Notes under the pieces: model-generated | Seen by the model: only the letters and a program-made list of their open reading frames with translations | Told to the model about the DNA's origin: nothing | Database searches by the model: none | Shown here: in pieces, positions 5,785 through 8,534 of the stretch | Layout of the letters: every line of letters begins with the position of its first letter | Numbering within the stretch: the stretch's first letter is position 1 | Translations under genes and position numbers: made by a program | Source: Paenibacillus silvae | GTDB taxonomy: Bacteria > Bacillota > Bacilli > Paenibacillales > Paenibacillaceae | Reading direction: 5' to 3' | Assembly (NCBI RefSeq): GCF_014639235.1 | Contig: NZ_BMFU01000028.1 | Coordinates: 1 to 8,534, forward strand | DNA length: 8,534 nucleotides

Positions 5785-7307
5785 TGTTTAAGAAACTCCG
5801 CAACCGGTTCCTGATTGTTAATCTGGTTTCGATCTCAATCATGATGCTGGTGGCTTTTATTACGATCTACACCATCACGTACCAGAATGTGCAGCGTGAA
5901 ACGAATATGGAGCTTTATAAGGTGTCCGATTTCTATCATAGTCCGTATAGTCCGAGTGGTTCCCAGATTCCGCGGGGAGAGGGACAAGGCGGTGAGGCGG
6001 GCTCGGGAGCAAGTTCGGCTGCGGGTTCTAGTGCGGACACAAGAACAGAAAGAGGCACAAGTACAGGAACAGCTACAGGTAAAGGTACAGATACCGGCGT
6101 TTCGGGATCAACATCAGGCTCAGGTGAAAGCCCCGGTTCCGGTACAGGTTCAGGAACGGGGTCCGCATCGGACGCTATGCCATCTTCTGTCGGTAAAGGC
6201 GGAAGCGGGGGCATGGTTGGGGGCGAATTCGGTGGGAATCGCGGGCCAGGCGGAGACTTGAATGCACCTCCGGCCCGGTCGGTTTCTTTTATGATTCAAA
6301 CAGATGATCAGTGGAATATTACGGGCACGCACTCGCGGTTTGATATGGAAGAACCCTTTTATAAGGAAGCGTTGCAGAAGGTTGATCGAAGTCTCGTCAA
6401 CGGAGGGGAGCGGAAAACCGATCAGTTTGCACTCGACGGCACGGATTGGGCTTATGTCGTTGATCCAAGCGGTGAGGGTTATATGATTGTGTTTATGGAT
6501 GTGACAGCACAGCAGGGGATTCTGACCAATTTGATCTATACCTTTGCAGTGGTTGGGCTGGCTATGCTGATTGTGATTTATTTCCTTAGCCGTTATTTTG
6601 CGAATCGTTCGATTGCACCTGTTCGTGAAGCGTTTGAGAAGCAAAAGCAATTTATCGCCGATGCGTCACATGAGCTTAAAACTCCTCTGGCTATCATTAA
6701 TACCAATACGGATGTGCTGCTGGCCAATCAGGAGGAAACGATCGAAAGTCAGGCCAAATGGCTGCATTATATCAAGTCTGAAACCGAGCGCATGTCCGGG
6801 CTGACGAATGATCTGCTGTATCTGACTCAGATGGATGATTCACGTTCCAATTTGATTCACACCACGTTTAATATGAGCGATGCGGTGGAAAGTATTATTT
6901 TGCCGATGGAGGCTGTTATTTTCGAAAAAAACATTTCTCTCGACTATAATATTGAGCCCGATCTGAACGTTCATGGTAACCGGGAGCAGATTAAACAGGT
7001 TATTCTGATTCTGCTCGATAATGCTGTGAAATATTCCGGTCCCAAAGGATCTGTGAATGTGACACTTCAGAAGATGAATCATGACGTTATGCTGACCGTC
7101 TTCAATACGGGGGAGGGCATTGCACCGGAGCATCTGGACCGTATCTTTGACCGATTCTATCGCACGGATTCCTCCAGAGCACGCAAACATGGCGGCCACG
7201 GTCTGGGGCTGGCGATTGCCCGTTCAATCGTTGAGCAGCATAAGGGAGAGATTTACGCCAAAAGTGTGGTAGGCGAGGGCGCTTCCTTTTATGTGCGATT
7301 ATCCTAG
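5784..7307 (+). CDS. Membrane sensor histidine kinase with Gly/Ser/Thr-rich extracellular insert
   Basis: The 507-residue kinase has a first membrane helix at about 9-33, an extracellular region 34-245 and a second helix at about 246-270. The catalytic core follows: H296 in FIADASHELKTPL is the phosphorylation site. The N box is around N413 (LLDNAVKYS), the G1 box NTGEG is at 441-445 with Asn replacing the usual first Asp, the F box is DRIFDRFYR (452-460) and the G2 box is GGHGLGLA (470-477). Only about 20 residues separate the second helix from the HisKA domain, so a full HAMP linker is missing. Residues 52-165 are low-complexity (Gly, Ser, Thr), for example GTSTGTATGKGTDTG and GGNRGPGG; a compact folded part follows (about 166-240). 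Translation is coupled to the regulator, with GAGGTG 8 bases before the ATG. It should phosphorylate the upstream regulator. The signal is unknown. Confidence 0.93.
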   Translation: MFKKLRNRFLIVNLVSISIMMLVAFITIYTITYQNVQRETNMELYKVSDFYHSPYSPSGSQIPRGEGQGGEAGSGASSAAGSSADTRTERGTSTGTATGKGTDTGVSGSTSGSGESPGSGTGSGTGSASDAMPSSVGKGGSGGMVGGEFGGNRGPGGDLNAPPARSVSFMIQTDDQWNITGTHSRFDMEEPFYKEALQKVDRSLVNGGERKTDQFALDGTDWAYVVDPSGEGYMIVFMDVTAQQGILTNLIYTFAVVGLAMLIVIYFLSRYFANRSIAPVREAFEKQKQFIADASHELKTPLAIINTNTDVLLANQEETIESQAKWLHYIKSETERMSGLTNDLLYLTQMDDSRSNLIHTTFNMSDAVESIILPMEAVIFEKNISLDYNIEPDLNVHGNREQIKQVILILLDNAVKYSGPKGSVNVTLQKMNHDVMLTVFNTGEGIAPEHLDRIFDRFYRTDSSRARKHGGHGLGLAIARSIVEQHKGEIYAKSVVGEGASFYVRLS

Positions 7308-7337
7308 AGCTGCATATATGATGGGGATGTGCTGAGA

Positions 7338-7431
7338 ATTGTGGGTAGTGGATTGCAAGTGGATGGGGGCAGGCTGCGGGTTGTAAGTGATGGACTGTGA
7401 GCTATAGGTTTGGTAAGTGTGGGCTGCGGAC
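7338..7431 (+). repeat. G/T-rich degenerate short repeats downstream of the kinase
   Basis: The stretch after the kinase stop is strongly G/T-biased on the plus strand with few C. It reads as diverged 13-15 base units such as ATTGTGGGTAGTGG, ATTGCAAGTGGATGG and TTGTAAGTGATGG. GGCTGCGG occurs twice (from about 7372 and 7424). No open frame or terminator is evident between the kinase and the next gene. Confidence 0.4.
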
Positions 7432-7464
7432 CAGCATAACTTCTGCACGTAATGGGTTAACCTA

Positions 7465-7473
7465 TGCTACAAT
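7465..7473 (+). promoter_or_regulatory. Candidate extended -10 promoter for the small acidic gene
   Basis: TGC-TACAAT matches an extended -10 (TGnTATAAT with one mismatch) and lies 35 bases before the start codon at 7509. No clear -35 is present, which is tolerated with an extended -10. It implies that the small gene is transcribed separately from the kinase operon. Confidence 0.4.
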
Positions 7474-7508
7474 GGCACCAGTATGTATAATCAAGGAGAT
7501 GAATTGAC

Positions 7509-7796
7509 TTGACAGACAACCAAGCCATCAATGAACAGGAAATGCTGCAATATATCGTGGACAAAACAAAGGCGAGCAAGGCTAACATCGAGCTTGTCCT
7601 GAAGCATGAGCAAGCTTACATTAATAAGGCGCATGAGAATGCAAAAGGCAAAGATGTCGATATTGACGGCGACGATCTGGCAGATTACATTTTAAGCCGC
7701 AAAGATGTGAAGCTTGACGAGCTGACCGTTGAGAGTATTTTGGATGCAGAGATGGATTACCTGATGGACAAGGGCCACGCAGGGTACGTGGACTAG
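7509..7796 (+). CDS. Small acidic protein of unknown function
   Basis: The gene encodes 95 residues and starts at a TTG codon. The start is supported by a strong ribosome binding site, AAGGAGAT at 7493-7500, eight bases upstream; no in-frame ATG lies near the N terminus. The protein is rich in Asp, Glu and Lys and looks soluble and mostly helical. It has no signal peptide, membrane segment or cysteine. Two predicted helical parts (about 8-45 and 50-90) are joined by KGKDVDIDGDDL, which superficially resembles a loop with many Asp but lacks a convincing EF-hand pattern. The N-terminal helix MLQYIVDKTKASKANIELVL loosely recalls the start of small DNA-binding or chaperone-like helical proteins; this is not enough to assign a family. 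It probably has its own promoter. The frame, RBS and codon use argue it is a real gene. Confidence 0.75.
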   Translation: MTDNQAINEQEMLQYIVDKTKASKANIELVLKHEQAYINKAHENAKGKDVDIDGDDLADYILSRKDVKLDELTVESILDAEMDYLMDKGHAGYVD

Positions 7797-7814
7797 GCTG
7801 AGCGAAAAGTAAGG

Positions 7815-7980
7815 TAGCGTTCAGGAGTAACATTCGTGAGTAATGTTCGAGAGAAACAGGAAGCAGTAACGTAAGTAATGCCTTTCAGGAATAACATTCT
7901 GAAGTGAAATTAAGGAGTGCCATTCAGAAATAACATTCAGGAGTAACGTTAGCAGTAACGTTCAGGAGTAACGGAAGCAT
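7815..7980 (+). repeat. Degenerate 13-base tandem repeat array
   Basis: About 13 consecutive units with consensus TAACRTTCAGGAG fill this region. Most units are exactly 13 bases: TAGCGTTCAGGAG (7815), TAACATTCGTGAG (7828), TAATGTTCGAGAG (7841), TAACATTCTGAAG (7892), TAACATTCAGGAG (7931) and TAACGTTCAGGAG (7956). Units of 9, 12 and 16 bases also occur. It starts 18 bases after the small gene's stop. Frame and stops exclude a long coding role on this strand, since TAA recurs in the unit. Its function is unknown. Confidence 0.75.
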
Positions 7981-8035
7981 GAGAAACTGAGTCATTGGTT
8001 ACTTCAGTTTTGCGTTTTCGGTGCCGTCCTGAATT

Positions 8036-8230
8036 CTAACGATCTTGAGCGACGTTATTTGGGTGATTTACGAGCATTCCAAAATGTAACGATCTGGAGA
8101 AACGTTATTTTGGAGTTTGAGGGTGTTTTTCGGGTGAAAAGCAGCCTTTTAGGCGAAATAGCGCTTCTGGGAATCGTTAGAATTAGAAATGTGCTCAAAT
8201 GGAGCAAATAAGGTTTCTGGGAATCGTTAG
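8036..8230. repeat. Nested inverted repeat, copy 2 (four 25-base boxes at 50-base pitch)
   Basis: Forward boxes lie at 8036-8060 and 8086-8110, and reversed boxes at 8156-8180 and 8206-8230. Pitch within each arm is exactly 50 and the central gap is 45 bases, against 44 in copy 1. The box core (C)TAACGAT and the TTATTT tail are kept in all four; the two reversed boxes share CTGGGAATCGTTAG. The spacers are much less alike than the boxes, apart from AAAAT or similar A-rich bases just before forward boxes. The first forward box of the two copies matches at 20 of 25 positions, so the copies are old or divergent family members rather than recent duplicates. Confidence 0.8.
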
Positions 8231-8309
8231 CACATGCGGGGTGCACCAGCTACCCCATCCAATCGAGCGATTGCAAGATAACAAGACAACAAATAGGCGC
8301 ATACATGAT

Positions 8310-8366
8310 AAGACCTCAACTTCACACAAGGGGAGCTTCCCCTTGATTGTGATGTCGAGGTCTTTT
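8310..8366. terminator. Strong bidirectional intrinsic terminator
   Basis: The outer stem AAGACCTC (8310-8317) / GAGGTCTT (8357-8364) and inner stem CAAGGGG (8327-8333) / CCCCTTG (8339-8345) surround an AGCTT loop. The stem is followed by TTTT on the plus strand. The minus strand reads AAGACCTC...GAGGTCTTAT, a weaker tract. It is the first terminator after the small gene at 7509-7796, some 510 bases away, and may instead serve a minus-strand gene beyond the right edge. Confidence 0.75.
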
Positions 8367-8430
8367 AGCATCAGGCACAGCAGCGCACAATTTTTTGTTG
8401 CGAATGTAACCCCGTGTCTGTATACTTTTG

Positions 8431-8534
8431 CACGCACACGCACACGCACACGCACACGCACACGCACACGCACACGCACACGCACACGCACACGCACACG
8501 CACACGCACACGCACACGCACACGCACACGCACA
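8431..8534. repeat. (CACGCA)n hexanucleotide microsatellite running off the window
   Basis: At least 17 perfect head-to-tail CACGCA units fill the last 104 bases with no visible substitution. The unit alternates pyrimidine and purine throughout, a composition that favours left-handed Z-DNA. The minus-strand frame through it would read an Arg-Val dipeptide repeat, which I regard as spurious. The total length is unknown because the window ends inside the tract. Confidence 0.95.

Noticed and set aside
5936..6214. Pro/Val-rich minus-strand frame inside the kinase gene
   Set aside because: It is the complement of the Gly/Ser/Thr low-complexity insert. The kinase frame is complete and well supported.
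7780..7798. Hairpin CCACG...CGTGG at the end of the small gene as its terminator
   Set aside because: The stem is only five base pairs, lies inside the coding region and is not followed by a T-run.
8195..8533. Arg-Val repeat protein on the minus strand
   Set aside because: The frame is open only because the hexanucleotide repeat lacks stops. It continues through a terminator and the second nested repeat.

Overview
The window looks like a chromosomal stretch from a low-to-mid GC Firmicute, most likely Paenibacillus. That call rests on AGGAGG-type ribosome binding sites, an IS3-type insertion sequence, an OmpR-type two-component pair, and the gene set VTC-domain protein / DUF4956 membrane protein / Cthe_2159-type lipoprotein. 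The intergenic repeats also resemble ones I associate with Paenibacillus from memory. No marker gene fixes the genus.

Layout. (1) Bases 1-208 are the right end of an IS3-family element: the last 60 codons of its transposase plus the terminal inverted repeat. (2) Bases 209-659 hold no gene but carry a highly regular nested inverted repeat (272-465) and a strong terminator (553-608). (3) A three-gene minus-strand operon runs 4593 to 660. It encodes a VTC/triphosphate-tunnel polyphosphate polymerase-like protein, a four-helix membrane protein with a cytosolic ACT-like tail (DUF4956), and a 792-residue calcium-binding-type beta-helix lipoprotein with low-complexity inserts. (4) A 513-base divergent intergenic region holds candidate promoters, a TTTACA-N5-TTAACA direct repeat that fits an OmpR/PhoP-type operator, and a 185-base structured inverted-repeat element. 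(5) A plus-strand two-component operon follows (5107-7307): a response regulator, then a histidine kinase whose extracellular loop carries a large Gly/Ser/Thr-rich insert. (6) A small acidic protein of unknown function lies at 7509-7796. (7) The last 738 bases hold no gene but several repeats: a degenerate 13-base tandem array, a second copy of the nested inverted repeat, a bidirectional terminator, and a (CACGCA)n hexanucleotide tract running off the window.

How the genes may work together (inference). The VTC-like protein and the DUF4956 membrane protein are translationally coupled. They could form a split version of the yeast VTC machine, a cytosolic polymerase plus a membrane module, acting with an exported acidic-sugar-binding lipoprotein. 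The divergently transcribed sensor/regulator pair is the obvious candidate controller. Its sensor shares unusual Gly/Thr-rich and GPGG-type sequence with the lipoprotein, which hints that the two may meet outside the membrane.

The most unusual non-coding signal is the pair of nested inverted repeats at 272-465 and 8036-8230. Each has four 25-base boxes set at exactly 50-base pitch, two forward and two reversed, around a 44-45 base centre.
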